The translations under genes and the position numbers were made by a program. This document shows positions 48,214-59,290 of a DNA stretch of 64,000 bases, piece after piece (the first letter of the stretch is position 1; each line of letters opens with the position of its first letter). The notes beneath the pieces are model-generated. The model worked only from the letters and a program-made list of their open reading frames with translations. It was not told the DNA's origin and made no database searches. The DNA lies in NCBI GenBank assembly GCA_032718475.1, contig JAUCBJ010001727.1, forward strand, positions 1 to 64,000. The letters are read 5' to 3'. The DNA is from Nemertoderma westbladi (taxonomy: Eukaryota > Xenacoelomorpha > Nemertodermatida > Nemertodermatidae).

Positions 48214-50250
48214 CTACTAGTATCGGCATGCTGCATTGCAGCTGCATTTTTAAGAATGCTGTGCCGGCTTGTCGACAAAATTGCGCCGCCACAACTCCCT
48301 ATCACCCATGACATTTGCTAGATCATCCGCATCTTTAAGGCCAGTGTCCTTTAAGATGCGTCTCAAGAAAGTCATGGGCTGTCCACCATGCTTATTCACT
48401 CCATGAGGCTGCCAAAGTACAAGATTATGCACTGGCTGGTCCTCACGGCGAAAGCAATGTCCTGCAAAGCGGGGGCGATTTTGTTCTAGCGTCAAGCTTA
48501 GGGGAACCAATGAGACACCTCCAATGTTATATAGCGTCTCGTTGGAGATGTGTGCATTGTACTTGACACAATGAACCCGGCGTAGCATTCTTGTGAATGT
48601 GCCATCCAGAGATTTGGTGTCCTCAGCAGTTAGAGCCCAGCATGGACTCCCATAGAGGAGTACTGGAACTACTGCTGCTCTAAATAATCGGACCTTAAGT
48701 TTCCGATTAATTCTCGGTGACTTCCAAATCCTGGAAAGCCTATTCAAGGCAGCCCATGCCTTTCCCTTACGTATTCGAAGGTCGGATAGTGTTGGTCTTT
48801 TTATTAACTCCAGAAAGACCAAAATTTTGACAGTTAACAGCAGACCTCACCTGACTTCCGGATCCATGATCCCAGGTAACAGAAGTCGTCCACATGCTCA
48901 AGCATACCATCCTTTGAGCTTATGCTCATCCGATCAGAGACTTGCTGAGAACTTTCAAAGTTAACTGTCAAAATTTTGGTCTTTCTGGAGTTAATAAAAA
49001 GACCAACACTATAAGCAGCATGTTCTAATGAGCTGAGGAGCCGTTGGGCTCCCTCTAGTTATTCTGAGAGTACTCCTAAGTCATCAGCAAAGTCTAGATC
49101 CTTGTACTAGGTACTTGGCAGGACTCGACTACTGGAGCCAGTAGGTGGAGTTATCATCACCCCATCATCATTATGATGATCTAAGGACATGCGTAGAACA
49201 TAGTCAACCACTATTATGAACAAGAATGGTGCAAGTGTGTCTCCTTGGAGGACGCCCCATAACACTTCAAATGATTCTGTGTCACCATCAACAGTAGACA
49301 CAAATGTTGTCGAACCATCGTATACTGATCTGATTGCTGCAATAATTCCATCAGGAATCCCATATAATGAAAGTATGCTGAACATACCTGAGCGGGAGAC
49401 TGAATCAAAGGCCTTGAAGAAGTCAACAAAGATAACAGCCAGATGCCTGTCTTTCTTTTTTGATAACTCTTCAATTATCCTTCTAAGTGCCAAAATGGGC
49501 TCCATGGTCCCACGACCTTTACGGAACCCATTCTGATTTCCACGTAGCAGTCTCTCAATGGGATCCCTGATGATGCGATTTAATAGAATTCTATTGTATA
49601 GCTTTGCAGCAATCGAGATCAATGAGATTCCCCGAAAAGAACCATAGAGTGTTAGGTTGCCCTTCTTGGGAACTGGCACCAACTTATTTGTTTTCATTTC
49701 TTGTGGGACTCTTGTTGTTCGGTACATGTCCACTATGATGGGATAGATGAGCTTTAAACACTCAGGTATTTTAAAGACCTCAGGGGGAACACCATCTACT
49801 CCACTGGCACGATTGGTCTTAATGCTCTTTGCAGCAGCCTTCACTTCTGCAAAGGAGATATCGCCAATGGTAATATCTGGGAGTGCAGACTCAGACACTT
49901 TTACTTCTATAAAGTTATCAGGCAATACCCTGTCATTATGAAGGAGCTTTTCAAAGTGGGCCTTCCAACCATTGAGGTGATCGGCTGGTGATTCAGCCTT
50001 AACCTTGGTGGTTGGTTGGCTTTTCCGCCCAGTAAGCAAGTTCATCGATTTCCATGCCTGGGATGATTGCCTGCTGTCGTCAGCATCATTGATGGCATCA
50101 ACCTGTTGGTTTATTAGCTCCTGTAGATTAACAGAGTACTGCCTGTTTAGGGACCTAGATGCAGCCTTAACTGCATTCTTGGCCGCTGTAGTCTGTTTGA
50201 GTCGGGACTCTTTCTGCGCCTTATATAGGTCATTTCGGCACTTTTAGTAG
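48214..50250 (-). mobile_element. RTE-like LINE copy inserted into another copy of its own family
   Basis: The longest 5' extent of this family in the window. Its 3' end (CTACTAG, GCATGCTGCATTGCAGCTGC) is at 48214-48250 and it runs to about 50250. The 9-bp duplication AACTATATA on both sides and the plus-strand LINE fragments outside prove a nested insertion. A 50-bp stretch at about 48787-48838 is in the opposite orientation to its surroundings and is an inverted copy of 48957-49010. Confidence 0.9.
48250..50247 (-). pseudogene. RTE-like LINE reverse transcriptase, broken
   Basis: Upstream segment 50247 to about 50045: a lysine/arginine-rich linker (TTAAKNAVKAASRS, then LINQQVDAINDADDSRQS) read in another frame from the main ORF. 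Main ORF 50045-49107: ESPADHLNGWKAHFEKLL, RASGVDGVPPEVFKI, then RT motif A VDFFKAFDSVS and motif B GVLQGDTLAPFLF. The frame breaks at about 49110-49125, where bases are missing relative to copy 1, just before the FADD motif. The FADD-coding bases remain but in a shifted frame. The C-terminal domain is open again at 48822-48250. An inverted segment at 48787-48838 also interrupts it. Non-functional. Confidence 0.85.
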
Positions 50251-50283
50251 AACTATATAACATTGGAGTGGAGGTGTCGCATG
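50251..50283 (+). mobile_element. Host RTE-like LINE fragment, right part, with right target-site duplication
   Basis: AACTATATA (50251-50259) is the right duplication. AACATTGGAG and GGAGGTGTC continue the plus-strand LINE begun at 48119. The fragment ends abruptly at the 27-bp array. Confidence 0.8.
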
Positions 50284-50555
50284 TATAGTACGGTGTATAG
50301 TATACAGTTGTATAGTACGGTGTATAGTATACAGAAGATATATTTCGGTGTATAGTATACAGTAGTATAGTACGGTGTATAGTATACAGTAGTATAGTAC
50401 GGTGTATAGTATACAGTAGTATAGTACGGTGTATAGTATACAGTAGTTAGTACGGTGTTTAGTATATACACTATACAGTAGTATAGTATGGTGTATAGTA
50501 TTATATACATATAGTAATATATTATAGTACGGTGTATAGTATGTAGTAGTTTGCT
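50284..50555. repeat. 27-bp minisatellite (~10 copies)
   Basis: The unit is TATAGTACGGTGTATAGTAT followed by ACAGTAG, with small deletions. The two minus-strand ORFs here (ILYTVLYYCILY type) are translations of the array. Confidence 0.9.
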
Positions 50556-50814
50556 TACCATGATGAATAGCTGTGATCCTAACCAAATTCTTCTTTAGGA
50601 TATATATAATGGCAATATAATGTAATGAACAATATAATGAAACAGAAATGCCGCCAATATATTCATCTAGTCATGTACAGTATGTATGACTGGATTCCTG
50701 TGAATATCACTGGAACGCACTATAGCTTGACGGTTTGTGAGATTAACCAATACCTTGTTATTAAATTTGCAATTTCAAATTAAATATCCAAATTATGTAA
50801 GAAACTCAAATACT
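50556..50814. other. No recognised feature
   Basis: AT-rich, non-repetitive DNA between the 27-bp array and the foldback element. No coding seen. Confidence 0.5.
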
Positions 50815-51870
50815 GATAGGCCTACAGTAGGCCTACCTACTGTAGGCTGCGTGTAATTAGGCTCTGTTCGATTGGCCTAGACTGCGTCTAGACTTACTTA
50901 CTGTAGGCTGCGTGTAATTAGGGTCCGTTCGATTGGCCTAGACTGCGGCTAGACTTACCTGCTGTAGGCTGTGTGTAATTAGGCTCTGTTCGATAGGCCT
51001 ACTGTAGACTGCGGCTACTTACCTACTGTAGGCTGCATGTAAATAGGCTCCGTTCGATTGGCCTAGACTGCGGCTAGGCTAGACTTACCTCTATTGTAGG
51101 CTGCGTGTAATTAGGCTCTGTTCGATAGGCCTACACTGCGGCTAGGCTAGACTTACCTCTATTGTAGGATGCGTGTAATTAGGCTCTGTTCGATAGGCCT
51201 ACACTGCGGCTAGACTTACCTCTACTGTAGGCTGCATGTAATGATGTTCCGTTCGATAGGCCTAGACTATGGCTACTCTAGCTGGCATGTAATTAGGCTC
51301 TGTTCACAGCTTGCAAATAGTTTGACTTGGCCCTCGTTCACACTGCCTTCTTAAAGCTAGCAAAAAGACAACTTTGCTAAGCCAGTTCATAGTGTGAAAG
51401 CTTCCCAAAGCTAGCTCGAGATTTAAGAAACTATAGTAACTCTGTGTGGAGATAGTTTGAAGCCAGCTCGAAGCTAATCCTAACTAGTTAGCGCCGCGGC
51501 TGTGTAAACGGGATAAAAAGCTGGCTGCAGTCAGTTGATCGGTAGGTTTTGCGTAGGCTAAATAACAAAATGATAATAGTTTGAAGGCACTACTGCAGAA
51601 CAAAAGGTTGATAAAACGAAGAGAGTCAATGTACAGTACATAGTATCTAACCACTGGGAAGCTGCACCACAAACTTGCGCCAAACGCGTTTATCGGTTTT
51701 CGCTTCACAATATCTGCCGTGGCAGACGCAAGCTGTGAACAGAGCCTAATTACATGCCAGCTAGAGTAGCCGTAGTCTAGGCCTATCGAACGGACATCAT
51801 TACATGCAGCCTACAGTAGAGGTAAGTTAAGTCTAGCCGCAGTGTAGGCCTATCGAACAGGCCTATTGTT
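50815..51870. mobile_element. Foldback (inverted-repeat) element with tandem subrepeats in the left arm
   Basis: The left arm is 50815-51315 and consists of about eight units of roughly 61 bp (CTGTAGGCTGCGTGTAATTA, then GGCTCTGTTCGATAGGCCTA). The last part, about 51180-51315, is repeated in inverse orientation at about 51728-51870, with GCTGGCATGTAATTAGGCTC in the left arm and its complement at 51750-51769. The 412-bp spacer has no recognisable transposase; its minus ORF at 51484-51708 is unrecognised. This is typical of non-autonomous foldback or MITE-like DNA elements. The superfamily is not determined. Confidence 0.75.
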
Positions 51871-53020
51871 TGTAATACAATTGAATAATAGGCAAAACAG
51901 AGGAGGGAGGGGAGAGGCATCGAGGAACAACTGAGGAAACTATTTGGAGTCAGCGAACGTGTATTATTGGGCTCGCCTGCTGGGAGTCATGATAGACTTG
52001 TTTACAGTCTAACTTGCCCGCTCCCGCCCTTGGCTATTGCCAGTGTTATCTAACGCGTCCAACATATTATAGTGGGTCGTCTAACATATTCAACCTTCAC
52101 AAAAGGGACACAAGAAAGAATAAATTACGTTAGACTGACGTATGCAGGATGTTTATTACTATAGGCAGATAGGAGGGAATAGAGCCTTTTGGAAGTTTAT
52201 AGGCCTAAATAGACAACCCTAGCTAACCATGCGGTCATGCGGAAGATACCTGGGAATGAAACCACGCTCCTTTGAATAGGTCGTTTGCCGATTCGGCACT
52301 CAAAGACAGAGAATACAGATCATTTCAGCTGTTATGTACAATGGACCTAAAACTCTGCCATCGTGTCAATGTTAATGAAATCGGTGGCAGATGTAACAGT
52401 TGCTGCTGTGGCACATTGGTTGTGTGGCGTGGCCTCAGGTCCCAAAACATCAACAACGCTGTTGACACGTTGGTTTGTAAGATATAGCGAAGTTGGGGTA
52501 AATACAGTACTGTATTTCAGCCATCACAAACAAACATTATAAAAAATGGATTATTTATGCCGCCTCGTAACATACAGTATAAGGTATAAATTATTACAGT
52601 ATTATCAGTGAAACGATAGACAAACTGTACGTTGATGCTACCATGCTGTTCTTACTTTAGTTAGGCTACTTTAGGCAACACGCATTACCTATGTATAAGT
52701 GTATAATGTCCTAAGGTGTAGCTAGGCCTACCTACACCTTGATAATGTCAGGAAACTAACAAAATGTAAGGTTTGAAATTCCCTCCATCGTGAACTTCCG
52801 GGTTCATTCAATGATAATAATATAATTAGGCTACCAATTAAAGTCATACCAAAATCGATGAAAATTTCACCAAAAAAAATTATATTACATCAATTTAAAT
52901 AATAGAATAATAGCACCAAATAAAATAAAGTCACCCCTAATAAAATTATTCAAACACCAAAATAAATTTTTCTACACCAAAAACAATAATTCAATAGCAA
53001 AAACAATTATTCAACACCAA
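51871..53020. other. Intergenic or intronic DNA without a supported gene
   Basis: 1.15 kb of mostly unique sequence. A 71-codon plus ORF at 52272-52487 is cysteine-containing but unlike anything I recognise, and has no splice or context support. The right part becomes A-rich, grading into the 21-bp array. This region could hide the small myosin exon 1, but I cannot point to it. Confidence 0.4.
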
Positions 53021-53029
53021 AATAAATGA

Positions 53030-53215
53030 CAAAACCCCGAAAATAAATACATATTTTCCTAAAATAAATACAAATTTTCCCAAAATAAATACAGATTTTC
53101 CCAAAATAAATACAAATTTTCCCAAAATAAAGACATAATCCCTTAAAATAAATACATAATCCCACAAAAAAAAATAAATAATCCCCCAAATAAATACATA
53201 ATCCCCCAAAACTAG
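53030..53215. repeat. 21-bp A-rich minisatellite, first block (~8 units)
   Basis: Units of AAAATAAATACAAATTTTCC form, degenerating at the left edge. They belong to the same family as the block at 53545-53700. Minus ORFs (YFGKICIYF type) are shadows. Confidence 0.85.
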
Positions 53216-53544
53216 AGACGGCGTCAAGACGCCGTTAAGCAAGTCGGAAGTCATCAATCAAATGTAAATTCCATCAACAAGCTGTCATTGGTGTTATTTT
53301 ACCATTGCGCCTATGGCGTTTTTTCGTTTATGTCTATTTTTCGAGCCCACGGCTCATGGACGAAATAGCGGAACATACCAGGGACCTTAGAATCGCGGTA
53401 TCTAGCCGCTGTGAAAATTTCATCAAAATCGTTAGAGTAGTTTTGGCTGTAGATCAGCCAGCCAGCCAGCCAGCCAGTCAGCCAGCCAGCCAGCCAGTCA
53501 ATCAGCCAACAATTCTTACAGTAATCAAGTCCTACGACTTGCTA
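53216..53544 (+). repeat. Probable dispersed element tail ending in CAGC/CAGT repeats
   Basis: GAAAATTTCATCAAAATCGT followed by TAGAGTAGTTTTGGCTGTAG and then a CAGCCAGCCAGTCAGC run (53456-53505) resembles the 3' ends of common invertebrate SINE/LINE-type repeats that run into (CAGACAG)-like tails. Family recognition is from general familiarity only. It separates the two 21-bp blocks. Confidence 0.45.
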
Positions 53545-53700
53545 ATAAATACATATTCCCCCAAAATAAATACATATTCCCCCAAAATAAATACATATTC
53601 CCCCAAAATAAATACATATTCCCCCAAAATAAATACATATTCCCCCAAAATAAATACATATTCCCCCAAAATAAATACATATTTCCCCCAAAATAATCAA
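53545..53700. repeat. 21-bp minisatellite, second block (~7-8 units)
   Basis: The unit is AAAATAAATACATATTCCCC followed by C, nearly perfect. Being a multiple of 3 it yields KINTYSP and NMYLFWG ORFs on opposite strands, which are not genes. Confidence 0.92.
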
Positions 53701-53769
53701 ATGTTCTACCAAAAAAAAGCAGACTCTTAGTTTCAGACTCTCCGTTGCCGTTGTTATCCGTTGTTATAC

Positions 53770-54120
53770 CGTTGGACCCAAAGAGCGTTAGGTCCCAAAG
53801 AGGGTTAGGTCCCAAAGAGGGTTAGGTCCCAAAGAGGGTTAGGTCCCAAAGAGGGTTAGGTCCCAAAGAGGGTTAGGTCCCAAAGAGGGTTAGGTCCCAA
53901 AGAGGGTTAGGTCCCAAAGAGCGTTAGGTCCCAAAGAGGGTTAGGTCCCAAAGAGCGGTAGGTCCCAAAGAGGGTTAGGTCCCAAAGAGGGTTAGGTCCC
54001 AAAGAGGGTTAGGTCCCAAAGAGGGTTAGGTCCCAAAGAGGGTTAGGTCCCAAAGAGCGGTAGGACCCAAAGAGCGGTAGGACCCAAAGAGCGTTAGGTC
54101 CCAAAGAGCGGTAGGACCCA
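53770..54120. repeat. 17-bp minisatellite (~20 copies)
   Basis: The unit is TTAGGTCCCAAAGAGGG, with GCG variants (AGAGCGTTAGG, AGAGCGGTAGG) concentrated at the right end. Confidence 0.95.
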
Positions 54121-54872
54121 TTGCCATTTAAAGTAGCAGGTTAGTAAAGGAGCAGGTTACAGAGGCGTGTTGGAGGAAGCAAATCAATAAACGAAAGTTA
54201 ACATGTTACAAGATTATGCAGGTCTTTATAATTGGGTCTTCGTTTTTTACTACAGTATCGTCGGTTTAATATGATTAAACATTTTGTTTGATTTATGGAA
54301 ATAATAATAATGAATGAACTTGTATAATTAAATTTTCCATAATATATTTGATGCTGGAAGAATTGTTTTTGGTTGACAAGTAAATTATTTTAGGGAGACT
54401 GAATAAATACGTACATTATTCCTAAGATGGAATCCATTATGGTTAATTGTATTGTAATTTGGTACCAAACCAAACCGGCAAAGCATACTTAGTTTCAAGC
54501 AAAAGTAATTGTAATGCACAAGGGCTTCAATAACATACAGTATATAGGCAAACATCTGGGCGGTTAAATATAACGTGCAAAGTAACTTTAAAAGATAGTA
54601 CAACAATTTATTAAACATAAAAAACTATATGTAAAAATATTAAACACAGAAGAATAGTACTGTACAGTAATGTAGTTATAAATATAGGGGGGGGGGGGGG
54701 GGGGGGGGGGGTCATGGTGTGTTGGGGTTGGGGGGTTGTGGCGAACTCCCCAACCAAGGCGAACTGGGACGTCACTGTAGATGTTCATAAGATTATGCAT
54801 AGCTTTGTCAATTTTTAAAAATATTAACAGAAGGATTTCAGAGAAGGTCATGGGCATTCACCACATCCTCGC
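54121..54872. other. Unassigned DNA with one 68-bp-family unit and a 25-G run
   Basis: AGGAGCAGGTTACAGAGGCG near 54155-54175 is a lone unit of the 68-bp family. A homopolymer of about 25 G covers 54687-54711. No gene supported. Confidence 0.6.
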
Positions 54873-56321
54873 TTAACATATTCCATATATATTTACGACT
54901 CGAGTTGCAAAACTATTTACATGGAACATATGATGACCAGCGGTCTCCCGTTTATATAGAGCTAAAGACGAGCCTCTAGTAGAGTACGAATGCTGTTGAT
55001 TACTTAATTCGAAGAACTTATGTAAATCTACATTATCAATGTTATGGACAAACTTGAAAGTGTTTATCATATCAGCTGGTATACGTCTATAGATCAATGT
55101 TGGGATACCAAGGGAACGAAGACGTTCTTCATATGTCAAATCCTGGAGGGAAGGAACAATCTTCTGGCACGATGCTGCACACGTTCTAACAGGTCGATGT
55201 CTTTCTGCTGGTAGGGGTACCAAACTACTGTAGCATACTCGAGAAGTGGTCTTATAATAGCTCGATACAGGTTGGGGAACATACGAGGCTCCATAAAGGT
55301 AAATGTATGTTTCACAAGATTTAGAACACGCGTTGCTCTGGCTGATATGATAGAACAGTGAGTGGAGAATGAAAGATTAGAACTGAACGTTAAACCAAGA
55401 TCCGTTTCTTCATTGACAGATTCTAGAATGGTACCATGCATGGAATAAGATGGCTGCGGATTCTTACGTCCAAGATGAACAACTTTACACTTAGCTGGTT
55501 TGAACTGAAGATGCCAACGATTTGCCCAATCAGCAAGTGAGTCTGGAGACAATCAATATCTGCAGAACTGTGGATTGGCCTGTAAATCTTGGTGTCAGCA
55601 ACAAACACCTTGTAAATGGACGATACGACATCAGGAATGTCATTCACAAATATTAGGGACAAAATAGGGGCAGTCACCGTTCCTTGGGGGACACCACTGG
55701 AAACCACACGGGAACTACTTAGTACACCATTTACACGTACACATTGGGAACGATTAGAGAGGAAATTGCTGATCCATTGTGCCACACTACCTTGGATTCC
55801 ATATGCGTTCAATTTTTGGAGAAGCAGCTTGTGGGATACAATATTAAAGGCACGACGTAAATCGAGATATACTTCATCGGCTCCGAGAGTGTGGTGGTCG
55901 TCTACATATGTACTGAAATAGCAAATAGTTGGGTAACTGTGGAACGGCGGGACCTTCCTCCATGTTGTGAGTCGGTGAATAGGTTGTTTATTGATTGAAA
56001 TGTGTTGCCAAAGCATCTCTTACAAACTTCTCCCAAACTTTCGCCAAGATGCATGTGAGGGAGATAGGACGGTAGTTTTCCGGATTGGGTCTAGGCGGTT
56101 ACTTAAGTAGAGGATTTATAATTGCAACATGCCAATCATCAGGCATCTCACCTGTATCAACATCAAAGGACATCATAAATATACTATGTCACGGAACAGC
56201 AATCACAGCTGCCAGTTCTTTAAGAACCCTGCTACTATGGAGATGGAGAAGATCTGGGTCATCAGACTTATTAGGATTTAGATCACTCCGGGAGTCCAGT
56301 ACATCATCAACAGAAAAATGA
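54873..56321 (-). pseudogene. CR1-like LINE reverse transcriptase, decayed
   Basis: Read on minus from 56321: SDDPDLLHLHSSRVLKELAA, EMPDDWHVAIINPLLK then a stop, NPENYRPISLTCILAKVWEK, DLRRAFNIVSHKLL (motif A region), GVPQGTVTAPILSLIFVNDI (motif B), FVADTKIYR at the catalytic box, WHLQFKPAKCKVVHLG, LGLTF, then RPLLEYATVVWYPYQQKDID and ERVQHRARRLF. The order is that of CR1/L2/Jockey-type RTs. The frame shifts at least twice (ORFs 56016-55423, 55552-55136, 55223-54873). The catalytic pair expected as FADD reads FVAD, so one aspartate is gone. The endonuclease is absent. Confidence 0.85.
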
Positions 56322-56335
56322 AATTATTATTATAG

Positions 56336-56480
56336 ATGACTAATTAATTAGTTCATTAGTAATTAATTAGTTAATTAGTAATTAATTAGTTAATTAGTAC
56401 TTAATTAGTTAATTAGTACTTAATTAGTTAATTAGTACTTAATTAGTTAATTAGTACTTAATTAGTTAATTAATTAATTA
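56336..56480. repeat. 19-bp TTAATTAG repeat
   Basis: TAATTAGTTAATTAGTACT repeated about six to seven times, starting with TAATTAGTAATTAATTAG variants. Confidence 0.9.
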
Positions 56481-56796
56481 ATTGTATTAAATTAGCCGAT
56501 CGGTTGCGATCGGACTGTTCAATTTGGAAGTTTGAACGCCACGAAGATGGAAAGTGGAAACGCAACCGCCAATGGAACCATCAACAAGTTAGCGATGACC
56601 ACACGATAAATCACGCGTCGGAATCATCGCGGCCCTCAGCCGGAGTTTGCTCCCAGGCCCAGGGAATCCAGTAAAGGGAGGGTTTAGCCCAGCACTTGGA
56701 CCGTTTATTAAGTGTTGTCATTTTAATGCTCGCTCATTAAAAAATAAACTGATTAGAGTTACAATATTTACTATCTGATCAACAATACGATATAGT

Positions 56797-57306
56797 TTGC
56801 ATACTACTACTAGGATCGGCATGCTGCAATGCAGCTGCATTTTTAAGAATGCTGTGCCGGCTTATAGACAAAATTGCACCGCCACAACTCCCTATCACCC
56901 ATGACATTTGCTAGATCATTCGCATCTTCAAGGCCAGTGTCCTTTAAGATGCGTCTCAAGAAAGTCATGGACTGTCCACCATGCTTATTCATTCCATGAG
57001 GCTGCCAAAGTACAAGATTATGCACTGGCTGGTCCTCACGGCGAAAGCAATGTCCTGCAAAGCGGAGGCGATTTTGTTCTAGTGTCAAGCTTGGGGGAAC
57101 CAATGAGACACCTCCAATGTTATATAGTGTCTGGTTGGAGATGTGTGCATTGTACTTGACACAATGAACCCGGCGTAGCATTCTTGTGAATGTGCCATCC
57201 ATAGATTTGGTGTCCTCAGCAGTTAGAGCCCAGCATGGACTCCTATAGAGGAGTACTGGAACTACTGCTGCTCTAAATAATAGGACCTTCAGTTTCCGAT
57301 TAATTC
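56797..57306 (-). mobile_element. RTE-like LINE 3' fragment nested in the CR1-like LINE
   Basis: The minus-strand 3' end is at 56797 (TACTACTACTAGG, GCATGCTGCAATGCAGCTGC). It encodes the last roughly 119 codons at 57202-56843 (MDGTFTRMLRRVHCVKYN to YKPAQHS). The 5' edge is at CCGATTAATTC (57306). The flanking CR1-like endonuclease reads through when it is removed. The target duplication is not clearly resolved. Confidence 0.88.
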
Positions 57307-59029
57307 AATCATTATGAAACGTGGCTTAATGACGATGTACCAAATTCTTTACTCGTGAATGGAAGTAAATACTCGGTAATTGCCAGGACCGACCGTAAAC
57401 TCCGTGAGGGTGGATGCCCAGCGATTTTTGCGCGTAACAATCTTAAATGTGTCGAAGTACCTCTCCCTGCTAACTCAAACAATACAGAATACTCGTTGGT
57501 GGCCATTGATATATTAGGCCATCTCGCTCTCTCCCATCGGTTAGCCTGTGTGTATAGGCCACCTCCCCGTCCGGATGTTTCAGATCACAGTCAGACACTC
57601 TGGAATGACCTATCAGTTCTTTGTGACGTTGTTTTTCCGTTTACCATTGTAGGTGATTTTAATTTTCCCCAATTCGATTGGAAATAATTTTCTTACCCCG
57701 ACAATTACCTGTATAATAAATTCAGTGATTTTGTGTTACAAAATAGTTTATACCAGATCCAGTTAGTCCCCACTTGTGGAGATAATGTTCTGGATCTAGT
57801 GTTTACTACTGACCGGAAATTCATCAGCGACGTTCACACTGATGCGCCGTTTTCCACCAGTAACCACGATTGTGTTGTGTTTGATATCATTGTATGTAGA
57901 AATGACAGCGCACCTGCACCTATTACGGGATACTATGAGTACTCAAACGGAGACTATACTTCTTTTAATAATTATATTAGAAATGCTGATCTTCTTTCAC
58001 AGCTTGCTTCTTGTACTACAGTGAATGAATATTACAATATTTTTAGTGCTGTAATTAAATCAGGTGTTGAACAATTTGTTCCTTTTAAATCGTTTAATGT
58101 CGATAAAAGAAAAAGTTATCCTTTATATGTTAAGCGCCTGCAGCGCGCAAAAAAAAGCTGTGAAAAAGGCGTAATACCGAGCATGGGAAACAGGCGTATC
58201 AGCGGGTGGCACATCTGCGCATACGAAACTAAAATTCTCAACTCGGCCGACCCCAATAAAATATTTAAATATATGAACTCCATAAGGAAAGGATCGTAAA
58301 GTAATTGGACCTTTGAAACATAACGGCGAAACTGTAGTAGATGACAATACTAAGGCGAAAAGTTTCGCCGACGTTCTTGCGGAAAATTTTTTGAATGACA
58401 ACCACAGTGTCCCAATATTCAACCGTAGGGTTCCTACAGGTACATCTTTGTCTACTGCAACTCATAAATGTATTGTTATTTATGTTGGCTCATCCAATGC
58501 GAAGCGCGAATACACTCTCAATTCCTCTTTGCTAACCTCTGATACACACTGTAAGGACCTGGGCCTAACAATTTAATCCGATCTAAAATTCGATCTTTAT
58601 TGTAGAGACCAAACAGCAAAAGCTTACAAAGTTATCAATATGTTATTCAGGAGCATCGTAACTAGTAACCGTCAAGCTTTAATAATAGCTTATAAAGCCA
58701 TAGGTCGGCCACTTGTAGAATATTGCACGCCTGTCTGGTCTCCACATACAAAACGCAGCATAGACATGATTGAGGGTGTTCACCGCTACTTTAATCGTCG
58801 TCTGTTTATGCACTGTAAGTTACCCTACTCTAGCTACATGAACCGCCTCGAACTGCTTTCCCTACAACCTTTAGAAGTGCGTCGAATAATATTCGACCTA
58901 AAAATGGTTTACAAAATTACACACGGTCTTGTTGATCTTGACTTTGATAATTATTTCTCTCAAGCTCCCCGAGCTGGTCTTCGTGGCAACAGTAGGAAAC
59001 TTTACGTACCTACTGTAGGTGTCGTTTAG
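57307..59029 (+). pseudogene. CR1-like LINE ORF2, RT core deleted
   Basis: The endonuclease continues with ETWLNDDVPNS, LACVYRPPPRPDV and IVGDFNFPQFDWK. An in-frame TAA lies at 57685. The same frame resumes with LQNSLYQIQLVPT, NVLDLVFTT and SNHDCVVFDI (endonuclease SDH position, here SNHD) to 58299. After a frameshift come FADVLAENF and VPTGTSLSTATHK, which join directly to IVIYVGSSNAKREYTLN and SDTHCKDLGLTI, a region normally downstream of the RT palm. The complete RT fingers and palm are therefore missing. The C-terminal part PLVEYCTPVWSPHTKRSIDM and RHKLPY-type sequence follows to 59029. Confidence 0.82.
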
Positions 59030-59290
59030 ATATCAGCAAACATTCTTTCTCATCTTGTGCAGTCAGATTATGGAATAATCTCCCTTCTTCAGTAGTTGAT
59101 TCTTGTAACCTGAACATATTTTCACGCAAGTTGCTGGCGATCGACTTTTTGGAGCACTGTAATTTTTAGGCAGTGATTTTTATGTCCTTTTATTTTACTT
59201 TTTTTGTCCTCCTTTTATTAAGAATTGTGCATAATGACTTTTGTTGTCCCTTTAATGACTTTTGTTGTCCTTTTAATGACTTTTTATGTA

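Larger units (their letters stand above)
56490..59290 (+). mobile_element. CR1-like LINE, interrupted and internally deleted
   Basis: The plus-strand element begins its endonuclease at about 56700-56795 (CHFNARSLKNK-like, then LLSDQQYDIV). It is interrupted by an RTE-like fragment (56797-57306) and resumes at 57307 with ETWLNDDVPNSLL. The 3' part ends in TTTTAATGACTTTTGTTGTC repeats at about 59215-59285, which look like the LINE tail. Confidence 0.8.

Noticed and set aside
53305-53730. 141-codon plus ORF with QPASQPAS and INTYSPK repeats
   Set aside because: It is composed of the CAGC run and the 21-bp array, with no independent coding evidence.
55616-56321. Plus-strand ORFs 55616-55921 and 56085-56321
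   Set aside because: They are antisense to the decayed CR1-like RT.
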